NCBI GenBank assembly: GCA_963924555.1
Contig: OZ004592.1
Span: 1 to 64,000, forward strand
Direction of reading: 5' to 3'
Length of the DNA: 64,000 nucleotides
Source: Crambe crambe
Taxonomy: Eukaryota > Porifera > Demospongiae > Poecilosclerida > Crambeidae
Shown: in pieces, positions 32,376 to 44,096 of the stretch
Position numbering within the stretch: position 1 is the stretch's first letter
How the letters are laid out: every line of letters begins with the position of its first letter
Made by a program: the position numbers and the translations under genes
Notes under the pieces: generated by a model
The model's input: the letters and a program-made list of their open reading frames with translations, nothing else
The model's database searches: none
What the model was told of the DNA's origin: nothing

Positions 32376-35300
32376 TCATGCTGTAACGCTTATAAATTTT
32401 GTACTGCATGTATTAACCTTCTCTTTCCTCTCTTTTATCCTCTCTTCTGAAAAGATGGGAATTCCTCCATTGGATCTCTCTTGATACTTACTGACAAACT
32501 TCCAAGTCGAAGGAAGACTTGATTTGCTGCTGGTAATGGCCGCGTCTCTGTCACAGAGCAGTCTGGCTGGTGCACTGTAGCTCGTTTTATCGTGCTCTCT
32601 GATGGGTTGAGCTGATTCCTGACTCCTCACCATTTTAACTAAGCGCGACAGATTGGAATGCATCTTTGCCTGTTGTAAAGATCTCATTTTCCTTTTTGTT
32701 TTGGCCTGCCCAATAATAGCATGATTATTACAAATGGTGTTAATGTCGTCTACCTTCTTTATTTTCCACGAGAATTCGTCGTCGTCGCTGTCAGATCCAC
32801 TGGTGCTGAAGTTTGTGCAAGACGGTTATGTCGATGCTAAAGTAGTAGCTGCTTACCTTGATTCCCTCTCCAGATGTGTAATGTCCATTTTCATGAACTT
32901 GTTGAGTATCTTGGATCGGCGGTGTCCCCCCTTCTTTGAGTGATGCTTTGGCAATGCACCTTCGGGTGGCTTACAACTAGTGCTGATGAGTGGCAGAATG
33001 ACTTCACCGTCTCTCTTGGATGGGTTGTGCCCCTTCAAATTGGACATGGCAATTTCTGCTATTTGAGATTGGATTTTTCGCTGATAGCTACACGAGTATC
33101 GTACGACTTTCAGTGACTGAGATTGATCAATTTAGCCTTAACCTGTGACTTTCCAAGTAGCGTCTGTATGAATGGAGGGTCTCTCCTAATTTTCTGCCCA
33201 TGCCTAAAAGATCTTCCACTGAAAAGTGATGCCTGTCACAATGTCACATGTACTTGCAATGTGTGTTGTGATGTGACTGTATTGCATACTTGCCATCGGT
33301 GAGAGTAGATCCACAGAAAGTAGACTCCAGTGTAAAGGAGTTGGGCACACCCAATCTCCATGTAACTACTCTACCTGTAGCCTCCTTACACTTTTGTACG
33401 TTAAACTTGCAACTGGAGTAATCGAACATCAGCGGTGCCTGGAAAAAGACGAGATTCTCTAAAAATGAGTTATTTCTTTTTAATAATCCGGTCGGTGATA
33501 CCTGTTTTGACAGCAAGAATGGAATGACTCGCTCGTGTAACAACTGAAGGTGATCACAATGAGGCGTGTGGCAACCGTACATAAATACATTGTGTTTCCT
33601 GCTATGGCCATGAAGGTCAACGTACAGAAGTAGCTGCACAGAGGTGACAATACGTACATACGTAAGGCTGCATACAAGCTTCTTACTCTCTTCTCCTTCA
33701 TAAACTCTTCTATCAATGTCTTGGTGTGGTACACTGTTGGAAATAGGGAGGCCTGGGGTGACTTGTACACTCTGTTGAGGTCCACTCCTGCTAACGAGGT
33801 GCGATAATTACCTACTATTACTCCATCTGGATTCAGCATGGGCACTACTTTAAATACATAGTGCTGTCTCAAACTCTACAGCGAATGAGTCAATTCATGT
33901 GGACGTCACTTTACGATAGCGCTCACCTTGGCATGGTTACACTCTGAAACGAGAAAATCGATAAGACCCTGCATCATCCAGCTGCTGTTGGTTTCTCCGG
34001 GATGAACTCTGGCTGTGATGACAACTCCCAACTGAGATTTCTCTTCGGGATCTACAGGATCATCATGAGTGCCGTGCCATCGTAATTAGTGTGACGTACT
34101 GTCAAAGTCGGTGATGGTAAGTACCGAACAGCAGTTTCCTGCAAGGGTATAGCAGAGAGTGTCTCGAGAGACGTAACGAGATCGTTGAGGACAGCGTTCC
34201 AATTCCGATATGTATGAAACCAGTCGTGAATAAGGATAAGGGAAGCAATGTGCCAGATAACACGTGTCTTCGGGATGAGGAAATTCCTGAATCGATGCAC
34301 TATAAAATAAAAGTTTCATATCATATGCTATAGAGCACACACCATAGTCCAAGTCAACGTATGGAACGTTCCCTTTACGTCGGCAGGGATGTACTGCATT
34401 TTGCTCTTGTAATAACTGATGTTGTGTCCTACTCGTGCCCACCCATTCTGGCCCATTTCCACGGTTTTCTTTGAGTATAGTAATGGCTGCATTCCTGAAA
34501 AACATTTAAGTTACTTTAGAATGAGTGCAGTCTGTAAGGGCTCACCATAGTTATAAAGACTGTCTGGTTTGAGAAAGTTTGCAACGTGAAATGTGTAAGA
34601 CTCGTTGGCAACCATTCCCCTGAGCTCGAAATAAAACCACTGTGTATGTCGTTTGGAATACAAATCGGGAGCCAACATCAGAAGGTATTCTCGAGACGTG
34701 CTGAAAGAATAACAAACGGTGTGAATAAAGCATTCACGATTGTCATCGTACACTCTCACAGTTGATAAACTCGCTGCAGATTGCCACTTTCAAATCTGGA
34801 CTCGAATTGCAAATCGCCGGTGACTGCCAATTCTCCTCCAGTGCTATAGATGAGATGTTCCATATTTGGAACAGCTGCAGCGACGACAGGGTGTTCTTCC
34901 ACTGCACCTGGAGTCCGAGAGGTCACTGTTTCACAATGCTGAACAGATTCAGATTGAGACTGATGATGAGGAGTGGCAAAATGCACATGCGATTCCACGG
35001 GACACCTAATCTCGGGCCCTGCTCCACAACCTGAAGTGTCGATGGAATTTGTTTGATACTGTCCCCTTTCTGATAAACTTTTCAGTTGAAGTCTTGGGGT
35101 TCCATATTTTACATGGACGTAATCCAAGATTCCAGGCAGAATTATTTCCTGGTTACGTGGGGTAGGGACCGCCGACTCCTTGCCGTTCGCGTTTGTTAGC
35201 TTCCAATGCTCTATATCTGGTATCTCACTGTTTTGATCCAGCTCCTGGCGGGTTGTCTGAAGAAAAGTATCTGGATCTGGAAATTTCCTGCATGCTTCAG

Positions 35301-35740
35301 AATGCGACCCTTTGTGCTCCAAGTTGTGAGGTTTGTGCACATGTTGTGATGCAGTATCAAATCTGATTTTTTTCTGCGGGTTTTCTAGAGTCTGCAAATT
35401 TCTTGAACTGAAACCACCGTGCTGTAAGACGTCTACAGCTGTTCTCTGCAGATGCTGATGGGGATGGGGATTAGCTACTGAGGTAACTTGCTTACAGTGA
35501 GCGTGCAAAGCACTGATTCCTAGTCGAAGACGGACTTGGCGTTCCAGTTCCTGGGTAGATGGTATCTGCTATCTCTATGGACAGTGTATCAATGTATCAG
35601 CTAACCTCCTCTACTTGATCTCTAATAGTTTGTCTCCACTGCCACATATCATCACGTACGGCTGGTGGGATCCTAAATGCTTCGTCTGCAGAGCTAGATG
35701 TAGGAGATAAACACTCGAGGTCCTCTTTCGCCCTTGCCAT
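32376..35740 (-). CDS. Cytosolic carboxypeptidase (AGBL2/AGBL3 type)
   Basis: M14D carboxypeptidases trim glutamate chains or C-terminal tyrosine/glutamate from tubulin and other proteins. The start at 35740 ([11 protein letters not shown]) precedes a long poorly conserved region (35508-34800). The N-terminal beta-sandwich follows: [51 protein letters not shown]. The catalytic core has [19 protein letters not shown] (zinc His and Glu), [30 protein letters not shown] and [20 protein letters not shown] (third zinc ligand). It continues with [18 protein letters not shown] and [11 protein letters not shown] (catalytic Glu). All key residues are present. A basic C-terminal tail continues to a TGA at 32376. 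The order and spacing resemble vertebrate AGBL2/3; I cannot choose between them. Divergent with RDM1. Confidence 0.9.
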
Positions 35741-35779
35741 GATCGAGATCCACCCCCTTTTTAGTGACCTTTGCACTTC
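35741..35779. promoter_or_regulatory. 39-base bidirectional gap between AGBL and RDM1 starts
   Basis: The two start codons face away from each other with only 39 bases between them. The transcripts must have very short leaders, overlap at their 5' ends, or start further inside. No core promoter motif is evident. Confidence 0.4.
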
Positions 35780-36491
35780 ATGGATCAACCAGAGATTATT
35801 CTGTTCAGGAGTCCAAGCAAAGATCAGATATTGTATGTCTGGGGGCTTTCTGAGACTCTGCCTTGGGATCGTAAATGGCGCGAACTGGAACAGGCCTTCA
35901 GTAAATTTGGTATTTTGCATTCGGTGCACGTGCCAGAGAGACCAGTGGCTTATGCCTTTGTTCAGTATTACTCCCCTAGGGCAGCACTTAGAGCTCTCAA
36001 CGAGACTGATGGAAAGTTAATCATAGGCAGTTCTCTTCTCAAGGTGCGTACATACAGATTTTCATTCTGAGCCGATACACCTTTAATAGGTCAGTTTTTC
36101 TACTAAAACTCCACACCAGTGGCCCCTCCATATTTCCAAGTGTCACCTGCTGGCAAACCGTTACCTTTCCTATAACGGTTGGAACGTGAAGATCGCTTCA
36201 GAGGAATGTAGCGCAAACAACTACCATTGTGTGGTGTTATTGGAAGTTAAGAAACAAGCATTGAAAGTCGAGGGGAAAGGATTTTCCGTCGTAACCACAG
36301 GTAGAACAAAAGTTTTGGCCTGGGAACGGATGATTTTATCTTAGGATTTTATCTTAGGGCGAGAGATGGGAAATGCCAAGAAAATGGCTTTCCACAGAGC
36401 TTGTGAAAATGCCTTCTCTAAACTCGCCCTTGTACTACTTCCTCAAGAAAGAAATTTTGCAGTCGAGATCCTGAACAATCAACAGGACTAA
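35780..36491 (+). CDS. RDM1: RAD52 motif-containing protein 1
   Basis: RDM1 is an RNA- and DNA-binding protein with an RRM-like domain and a RAD52-type motif, linked to cisplatin response. Three exons (35780-36043, 36090-36300, 36358-36491) give 202 aa in phase. The RRM reads ILYVWGLSETLPWDRKWREL, QAFSKFGILHSVHVPERPVA and YAFVQYYSPRAALRALNETD. The second part, HISKCHLLANRYLSYNGWNV then CVVLLEVKKQALKVEGKG, matches the KCQELANYYFGFNGW-type motif of vertebrate RDM1. It ends with KKMAFHRACENAFSKLALVL, the RAD52-like helix. It is shorter than human RDM1 at the C-terminus. The stop codon overlaps that of CCS on the other strand. Confidence 0.85.
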
Positions 36492-37433
36492 CTAGTCGTG
36501 TCATTCAAACTCAATTGTCTTTGGGCTTCGTCCCAAATAGTAACACCATCACAGGTACAGAGTTTCTTTGAGTTTTGAAACACTCCAGCTGAACGGGCAA
36601 CGACTCCATACATTAACCTGCACCAACCAAAAATTAATAAACCAGACCTCTGAACACGAGAGGATTTACCTCTCGTCCTTAGATGTCAGAACCACAGACC
36701 GACCAATGATGTCTGCTATATTTACTTGTTCAGACACTGCATGTAGAGATGCCGTGCCAGTTGTGTCTGCTTTAATGTGTCCCAAACTGTGATACACTTC
36801 TCCGCAACTGTTAGTGATTTGATATGACTGAGTAGAGTCGTGACTTTCATGCCTTTACCTGAGCCCACCCAATGATATATCTCCGAGTTTGTGAATGGAG
36901 AGTGAATAATGATCACCAGGTAGCAACTTGTGCAGCATTGCCTCAACGACACAGCAAGATGTTCCAGTTTGGACCATGCGAACTAATCCCGTCGATCCAC
37001 GTTCCCCCTTGAGAATGGACACTGCTGCCTCCTGCCCTGAAACATTTCTACATTCGTTTACGGCATAAACAGTTAGGGTCGATTTACCTGCAAGAGCAGA
37101 TACACTACCACCAAATCCTCTAAAGAATACTAATAATCCGGTGCTCTCCAATAGTGCTTGAACCTCACTGGTTTTCAGTATGGTATCTACCACCACACGT
37201 TCTTCACATGCATCGATAAAAATATCACGTATACCTAAGCAGCAAAGATCGAAATGAACCACATCACCATGAACAATCTACTATACCTTGTGTGCCGACC
37301 AGTTTAGACCTGATAACGTCTGCACAAGATTCACTATTCATTTTAACCGCAAATTCCATCTATGTGATCTGTTAGAGCTACCTGCACGAGTTGCACGAGT
37401 ACATTGACTTACCTTGGTTAACAAATCAGCCAT
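36488..37433 (-). CDS. CCS: Copper chaperone for superoxide dismutase
   Basis: CCS delivers copper to Cu/Zn superoxide dismutase and forms its disulfide. The start is at 37433 (MADLLTK), then exon 2 (37359-37287) begins MEFAVKMNSESCADVIRSKL. This is the heavy-metal-associated domain I, but the usual M-x-C-x-x-C is M-N-S-E-S-C, so the first cysteine is serine. The domain continues RDIFIDACEERVVVDTIL and TSEVQALLESTGLLVFFRGF. The SOD-like domain II is recognisable (GQEAAVSILKGERGSTGLVR, LPGDHYSLSIHKLGDISLG, SCGEVYHSLGHIKADTTGTA, IADIIGRSVVLTSKD) but lacks most of the zinc loop. Domain III keeps the essential C-x-C in KKLCTCDGVTIWDE, after YGVVARSAGVFQN. All splice phases I checked fit. It lies 79 bases downstream of SMNDC1 on the same strand. 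Confidence 0.9.
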
Positions 37434-37511
37434 GGCTAGCTCGCTGCGTCGACCACGTACCATTTCATAACAATTACATAATTATAGTATTATATAAGGA
37501 TGCATCGTTGA

Positions 37512-38613
37512 CTAGTGTTTTGTTGTGACGTTCTTTGCAGGAATAGTAAAGTCTGTCATGCCTTTTCCTCCTGTGTTACATGTCCCCACGCCCACCTGTA
37601 AGAGGGTATGGACATCACTACGTATTAAAAGTACAAGCATTTTACCCTGCCAGAAAGAGAGTCTGGTACTGCAAAAATGCTTCGCTTCTGCTTTCCACTC
37701 AGAGCTCCCTTTGTTTTGGAGGACTATAATTGAATATGAAGTACAGCATGAGATAGAAATTATCAGTTATATAAACCTTCTGCGTAAAATTTTTCCATCT
37801 ATCTTTCTCTTTTTCACGAAAACTATCAATTTCCTGTACAAGATATCAATGATCCCACACACCCTCTTCATTGTTATCGCTATACCTGTAATCTTTCTTT
37901 CTTCTTTTGAGCTTTTTTCTTCTTTTGTTCTCTCATTTCTGCTCTTTTCTCCCTTGAAAAATACTACGTGTGATCTGAGGGTATCACACACACACAAAAC
38001 TCACTCACTTGGCATTAGCACGGGCATCCACTTTTTTCCGCTTTACTCCAGTTCTTCCTTCTTCTTCTTCCCAACCTTCAGGTCGAAGATCAGCTAATCT
38101 GACAATTTCTGTTGTGTGATATCCTTCAAAGGTGACAGAACAAGATTCGCCATCCGCCGAGATCATGTCAATGGTCGCATTATAATACCTACAAAACAGC
38201 TACACATCTTGCCATCTATTTAATGGCATCATTCGTACTTTCCATTATCAGCCCAGATAGCCCGGCATGGATCATTTGGCTTCCACTCGACAGTAATAGC
38301 CGAGCGCTCCTTACGCTTTGGTGGTTCGGGAGCTAATTGCAAAAGGTCGAGAGTAAGCTGCTTTACTTCCTACAAGTTAGCATGAATGTATGTTACACTA
38401 TCAATCTCGTTCCCTGCTCTTACAGTCAAATCCACCTTCAGCTTCAACAGCTCTTGGTTTTCGGGATCATTAGTGAGAGCAGCTTCCACCTACAAAAAAA
38501 ATACACATGTCCTCAAATGTAAACTTCTACGACTGATTCCTAACTTGGTCCAACTGAGCATCGTTGTTAGCCAAGCTGTCTCTTAGTTGCTTTGCGTTGA
38601 CAGCTCCTGCCAT
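37512..38613 (-). CDS. SMNDC1: Survival motor neuron domain-containing protein 1 (SPF30)
   Basis: SMNDC1 is a spliceosome assembly factor whose Tudor domain binds symmetrically dimethylated arginine on Sm proteins. The start at 38613 gives MAGAVNAKQLRDSLANNDAQ, then VEAALTNDPENQELLKLKVD, the conserved N-terminal helix. The Tudor domain follows: DPCRAIWADNGK, YYNATIDMISADGESCSVTF, EGYHTTEIVRLADLRP. A basic coiled segment (EMREQKKKKAQKKKERLQ) and EIDSFREKEKDRWKNFTQ correspond to the KVKWQQFNNRA region. KQKRSIFAVPDSLSGR and VGVGTCNTGGKGMTDFTIPA form the conserved C-terminus. It ends with a TAG at 37512-37514. Head-to-head with RNGTT. Confidence 0.92.
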
Positions 38614-38679
38614 TGAATTTGATTTTCTGACTCCAAATAATACACACCTAATTTCCGTTCGCGTTCCAAAATATTGGAA
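38614..38679. promoter_or_regulatory. Shared 66-base gap between SMNDC1 and RNGTT starts
   Basis: Opposed start codons are separated by 66 AT-rich bases, so the two transcripts probably share one bidirectional promoter. No specific element was identified. Confidence 0.45.
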
Positions 38680-41289
38680 ATGTCGGTTCCACCTAGGTGG
38701 CTGAGTTGTCCCAGAAAAGGAAAGGTTATTGGGGGTGAGTGCTTAAATGTTTGATATGCCACCTCCCCATTGCCTCCCCATTTGCAGGGATGTTTCTGCC
38801 CTTCAAAACACCCCTTTCTTCTCGCTACGATGACGACGTACCAGAGAGCGATAAATTTGACATCCCCATGTTATTGAGCTACGTTGAAGCCATGCACTCT
38901 CGGATGGGACTAGTGGTGGATTTGACAAAGACTGATCGATTTTATGACAAGCGCAATTTGACAGAGAAGGGTATAGGTCATTACAAGCTCAAGTGTGAAG
39001 GGTAAAATTAATTAATAATAGAGGTCACCTTTTTGAAGATTGCAAGAATTACATAAGGTATGGAGAATCTCCAACTACCGATCAAGTGGAAGAGTTCAAA
39101 AGAGTCTGCTCTCACTTTTTCGAACAGCATCCTGGAGAGATCATAGGTAAGGGACGAGTTACGTCGACTGTGTGAACTAATCTCTCGATGAACCAGGTAT
39201 ACACTGCACCCATGGATACAACAGAACTGGTTTTTTGATCATTTCTTACCTTGTGGAAGTCCAAGACTGGAGGTATGATGTGTGTGTTGTGTTTTAGGAC
39301 TGATGTACTTTTCCCACCAGTTTTGAAGCTGCAGTGAGAGCTTTCTGTGACGTGAGTTTGATTGATGTCAATGGATGGGAATGCTACCTCTCGTTTGTTC
39401 GTAGTCGCGACCACCTGGCATTTATAAGCCAGGCTACCTCCAAGTTTTGGCTGAACGACTGAATGGTGGTAGTATGGCTGATGTGGTTGCTCCTCCAAGA
39501 CCTGACTGGTGTAATGAGGAGGAAAATTTCAAATCTGAAAGACCTTCGGACCGAAAAAGAGGCAGAGACACGCAGAATGATGTAATTGCGTTACTATTGA
39601 GTACCGATTTAAAGATAGAATTTTATTTTCCCAGCATGCACACTTTGTGGGTGGCATCGCTGGTCCCACCTTCGTCGGCCCTCCACTCAGAGAAGAGATA
39701 CAGCAACAGTGCCAATACGTCCTAGCATTCGATGGGTAAGTCTTCTGTTAAGACAAAGTCTCGAAACCTACTTTCCTTCTCTTCCTCAGTCCAGGCTTCG
39801 CAGGTTCACAACCGGTCTCCATGGATGTCCAAAACATCAGGCTACTCAATGAGAAACCGTACAGAGTTAGCTGGAAAGCTGACGGAACAAGGTGCTGCGA
39901 TGTGCATTCTTTGGTATGCTCTTAATCATCGTCTATCATCGACAAGGTATATCATGTACGTACGAAGAGAAGAAGAGGTTTACATGTTGGATAGAGATAA
40001 TGCCGTCTTTGCTGTACCGAATCTCAAATTTCCATCTGGAAAACGTCCGGGTCAACATGTGAAGGAAACACTTATTGATGGCGTAAGTCACTATCATTGT
40101 TCTTTGCTTGCAGTTCCTCTGTATTGTACTTCCAGGAGATGGTTTTCGATAAGACTCCAGACGATAAGATCCGACCACGGTACTTGATGTATGACATCAT
40201 GCAGTTTGAGGTAATTTCTCTCCCGTTGCATCTGATCCGTGATCGAAATTGACCATCCGTAGGGTAGTCGTGATATCGCTCGCTGTCACCACAAGACTAG
40301 GCTTCTTTGCATCAATGAAGAACTGATCAAGCCTCGGGAGGAAGCGGTATGTTTCGAGGCTGTGAAAATCACCACCGTGTACACGTTCTGTTGCAGGCTA
40401 GAAATGGAGCTTTGGATAAGACCGTTGAACCATTTGGCATCAGAGCTAAGACCTTTTGGGATATCAGAGACGCAAAAATGGTTGGCCTGGGTTGCACGAT
40501 ATTCCCATTCCTCATGCTAGTTGTGTTAGGTGTTGGACGACTTTGTAAAGAAGTTGACTCACGAATGCGATGGTTTGATATTTTCTCCAGCAACTGATGT
40601 GAGTCACGCTTGCTAATCTGATATTTGCAGGTCATATTGCAGTTGTACATGCAGCCGTATAAGCCTGGTCAGTGTAAGGATTTACTGAAATGGAAACCCT
40701 CAGACCTCAACAGTGTTGATTTCCGCTTGGCCATAGTGGAAAGAAACCAGCAAGGGTAAAATTAATTCAGCTATTATCAGTGAAACTGCAGCAACTAGCT
40801 TTTGTCACTGGTGATAACAGGGAGATCCCAGAGAAAATTGGGCAACTTCATGTGGGAGGTTACCCTCAACCTTTTTCCACGCTAGATTTAAGAGTGAGAT
40901 GATGCCCCACTGACCATTGCTAGTAGTTATTGACCTCAATAATAATTATCAGCGAAATAAAGAAGCAAAGCAGCACAACGGTCGCATCATCGAATGCTAC
41001 TGGGACAAGGCCACTGGCTGGAATTTCATGCGTGTCAGGGAAGATAAGAGTTTTCCCAATGGCCTCACTACTGCAAACAGTAAACCGAGACAAATCTGAT
41101 GGAGCAGTTTTTTTACTGTTGAATTGTACGTCTGTAGGTGTGTGTCAGAGCATTTCTCAACCTGTGACTAGACAGTGGCTCATGGAAGTGATAGAAAATC
41201 ATCGCTGGAAGCAAGGCACAAAAAGATCCAGTGAACACTTTGAGTCTCAGAGACTAATGCCCCCTCCCAAAATTAATCCCAGAACATAG
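38680..41289 (+). CDS. RNGTT: mRNA capping enzyme (triphosphatase plus guanylyltransferase)
   Basis: This nuclear enzyme adds the 5' cap to RNA polymerase II transcripts. The start at 38680 gives [18 protein letters not shown]. The N-terminal RNA triphosphatase continues [20 protein letters not shown] and [18 protein letters not shown], with the Cys-phosphatase loop [13 protein letters not shown] near 39199-39235. The guanylyltransferase has [20 protein letters not shown] then [10 protein letters not shown], with the lysine that forms the GMP adduct. It continues [52 protein letters not shown] and the C-terminal [20 protein letters not shown]. It ends with [12 protein letters not shown]. An intron splits the active-site motif directly after GTR, as AG|gtgctg. 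About 15 small introns. The metazoan-type fused enzyme appears intact. Confidence 0.95.
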
Positions 41290-41344
41290 CAGTTTCTAGT
41301 TATTATAGTAAAATAATTATTTTAACAGTTACTGCAGTGCATGT

Positions 41345-42413
41345 TCATTTCTTTTGTGGTGCGATTATCCCTTCCAGTTGTGTCTGGCAGATCAGAAAAC
41401 AATCTAGAGAACAGACTGTGCAGTTCATTTTGGCTTACCTTGAGTTGCTGGTTTGTCTTTTTTAGAGCTTGCAGCTCTTCTTGGTGCTTCTTTTCCTCCA
41501 ACTGTCGTTTTTCCGTCTCTCTCTTCTCTACTGCGTCGCATTTATTTTTCAATTCCATTACCTTTAGTGAGATGATTCATTCATCTTCAATGTCGTGATA
41601 TAGTGTGCCTATTTACCTGTTGTTCCAGCTCCCGCTTATCTTTCTCCAACTGTTCAATGTTCTCTTCCATGTCGGCTTTGCCCTGCTCTGACATTAAACT
41701 CTTTCGCATCCCAAAAGCAACGCTGCTTTCGTACAGTGTCTGATAAGCTGCTATTGTCATGCGTATTTCGTCTCGAACTCTGTACGTGAAAATTTGGAGC
41801 ATCTTAATTGTTGTGATACTAGCATTAACCTTAATAGCAGTAGACCTCTTTCGGCACACTCGATAGTTACTTGACGGATCAACTCGTCTACATAGGAACA
41901 AATCGTCTCACAAAAGGAAGAAAAAAAAGAGATAACGAGAGATCATACCAAAGCATTGTGAGTACAGTTCCCTTCTAACTGGACAAATTCCAGTTTCCCT
42001 GGCCTGCCTTTGTTGTAAACGTGTATCCAACTGTTCCTGTAGATTCAGAACATCCAAGCGAGTGGCAGGGGTACTGGATACACACTGCTGCCACAATTGC
42101 CCTGCTTCACTCCACTGACGAGGAGGAAGAATAGAATTAAGAATGTCTTCTGTTGATCGTGAACTTTTCTGGTTTTCAGCTAGTAGCTTGACTTTAGGGG
42201 GACTCGGTATGGGTCCTCCGCCACCCATTGCAGCAATTGTAGGTTGCTGTCCAGCTTTGGGAGTGTTGACCTTGCAAAGTCACAGGTAAAGATACACGAG
42301 TCCTCGTGATATCTAGGTTATATACTTACTTTGGTTCTTTTCTCTGCTATTTTACTGACCAAAGCAGGATTGTCATACTTTAGCAGAGATGCGGTTGGCG
42401 CTATCATACTCAT
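41345..42413 (-). CDS. DNALI1: Axonemal dynein light intermediate chain 1 (p28)
   Basis: p28 is a light chain of inner-arm dyneins in cilia and flagella. The start at 42413 gives MSMIAPTASLLKYDNPALVS (a second Met lies two codons on). Next come EDILNSILPPRQWSEAGQLW, QQCVSSTPATRLDVLNLQEQ and LQQRQARETGICPVRRELYS with QCF, which are almost identical to human. The central part has VRDEIRMTIAAYQTLYESSV then AFGMRKSLMSEQGKADME, followed by the long coiled coil ending LKKTNQQLK. A GTAAGC donor follows, and a last short exon encodes TQLEGIIAPQKK with a TGA at 41345-41347. It implies flagellated cells. Convergent with RNGTT, 55 bases between stops. Confidence 0.95.
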
Positions 42414-42483
42414 GACTGCTCTATGTTCCTCCGAGAACAGTTGCTAAGGCAACGACTTAAGGTCGAAGGTCGCTAGCTACTAA

Positions 42484-42493
42484 CGCATGCGCA
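42484..42493. promoter_or_regulatory. NRF-1-like site upstream of DNALI1
   Basis: cgcatgcgca lies 71 bases upstream of the DNALI1 start codon and just beyond the EMC2 stop. It matches the NRF-1 half-palindrome pattern; the regulatory role is inferred. Confidence 0.35.
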
Positions 42494-42532
42494 ATGTTTG
42501 AGAAAATCAATATTTATGAATTTATGATTACA

Positions 42533-43999
42533 TTATTTGTCCAACATTCTTTCTACAATCCTCAACTTGTGGTCGTCCTATGGAGAAAAAAAAAGGGAAA
42601 AAATGAGTGGGGCGAATTCATTCCAGCACTTACAAACTGATAGCATTTCTTTATTTGTACTTTAGCCCATTCCATATACTGGTGATTCTTGGATTTGGAA
42701 TCGATTTGCTTGCTCTTTGGTCCGATCCATTGACAAGACTGAACACAACACTTGAGCACCTTAAATTGGGAATTGGGGCTCCCCTAGCAAATTACCAGAT
42801 AAAATCCATATAGAGCTCTCAAGCTGGATGGATTGAGCTTCACAGCAGTTGCATAATGCTTCCGTGCCAACTCGATACGTTCAGAACCTATACTGTAACA
42901 TATCTACAGAATGCAGTACACGAGTAGCACCGACTACACGCCGAACAATCCGTTAATCCTACCTCGGCATATTTCAGGTGGTACAAATAGTGGTGAGGAT
43001 TAGTGAGAAGCAGTTCTTCCAAGCAGAATCCTGCCCTCCCATACCTGTGCAAATAATCAGTTATCTTCCTTTCAGTTTGTTGTTGTTTCCTCACTCGTTG
43101 TTCTTTATATATAAATCTGCCAATTCTAGCCATGCTTCAGTATCTGACATAAACCTGTTATACCCATAAAAGTACGTATAAAATTGGCAATTTTTTCCAC
43201 TTACACGTTGAGGAACTCGTTGAGTTCTTTGATAGCCTCAAGCATCTTTCCCCGGGCTACAAGAATTGCTACTTTGCGTTTCCACGCAGCAGAACAGCTT
43301 GGATGTGCATCAATAATCTCATCGTATAGAGTGTTTGCTTCTGAATATCTGTGCAAAAAAGTAACAACTGAACCAACAGGCACCACAAACCACACTAACT
43401 TTTCCTCAGCCTCCAAGTACAGCCCTTGCAACATGGACACTTTCACACTGTCTGGAAACTGTTTTTTCAAATTTTTTAGACACTCCTGCAGTAAAAGGCA
43501 ATAAGTGTAGAGATTCTCTGGAGTCAATTTTGCAGGAGCAAGTGAATTATATATCGTTAGCTCGAGTCTTGCAGACCCTTTACCCAAGTCGGTGGCTAAC
43601 TATTTGCATTTTTTTAAAAGTTAAAAAGAACTGGGTATATTCACCACAGAGAAAAGAGAATAACCCTGGTTTAATAGTCTTCTGCTGACAAGAAAGTCGA
43701 AAATACATGTCACATACCTTTGCCAAAGAAAAGTCACCACAGTCTAAAGCAGCAGTACAAGTTTGTTCGTATATAGGCCACACTGCAACAGTCATCACAC
43801 AGTAAATAATCAAACGACTAGCTAGCCATGTTGCCAGCTAACCTTCATTGCCAAGATCTGACTTTCTATGCATCAGCAAATCTCTCGCTAATTTCACAGT
43901 CTTTGAGCTTTTTCTTGAGCCATCTTCTCGCCATTTTCGTAAAGTATCTCTGGCATCAATCCAGCTTACTGCAGATACAATCCTACTCACTGATTCCAT
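42533..43999 (-). CDS. EMC2: ER membrane protein complex subunit 2
   Basis: EMC2 is the cytosolic TPR scaffold of the EMC insertase, which inserts tail-anchored and multipass proteins into the ER membrane. The start at 43999 gives MESVSRIVSAVSWIDARDTL and RKWREDGSRKSSKTVKLARD, equivalent to the human KMRKWREENSRNS segment. TPR repeats follow: VWPIYEQTCTAALDCGDFSL, CLKNLKKQFPDSVKVSMLQG, YSEANTLYDEIIDAHPSCSA, WKRKVAILVARGKMLEAIKE with LNEFLN. Then come GRAGFCLEELLLTNPHHYLY and, downstream, YMEWAKVQIKKCYQF. The C-terminal exon ends KLRIVERMLDK with a TAA at 42533-42535. Several introns of 50-100 bases. Head-to-head with MSH6. Confidence 0.9.
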
Positions 44000-44096
44000 A
44001 CTTGACCCCCTGAAGGTAAAGGGTCGTTAAAGCAAAGGCGGTACGAGATCGAGCATGCGCGAACCCACGTGCGACTGGCGGCAAGAATGGCTACTT
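44000..44096. promoter_or_regulatory. Shared EMC2/MSH6 promoter region with NRF-1-like site
   Basis: 97 bases separate the two start codons. gcatgcgcg at 44053-44061 resembles an NRF-1 site and is GC-rich in an otherwise AT-rich window. Bidirectional promoter function is inferred from layout. Confidence 0.5.

Noticed and set aside
37525-38097. 190-codon plus-strand ORF
   Set aside because: Hydrophobic low-complexity antisense of SMNDC1 exons and pyrimidine-rich introns; no family resemblance.
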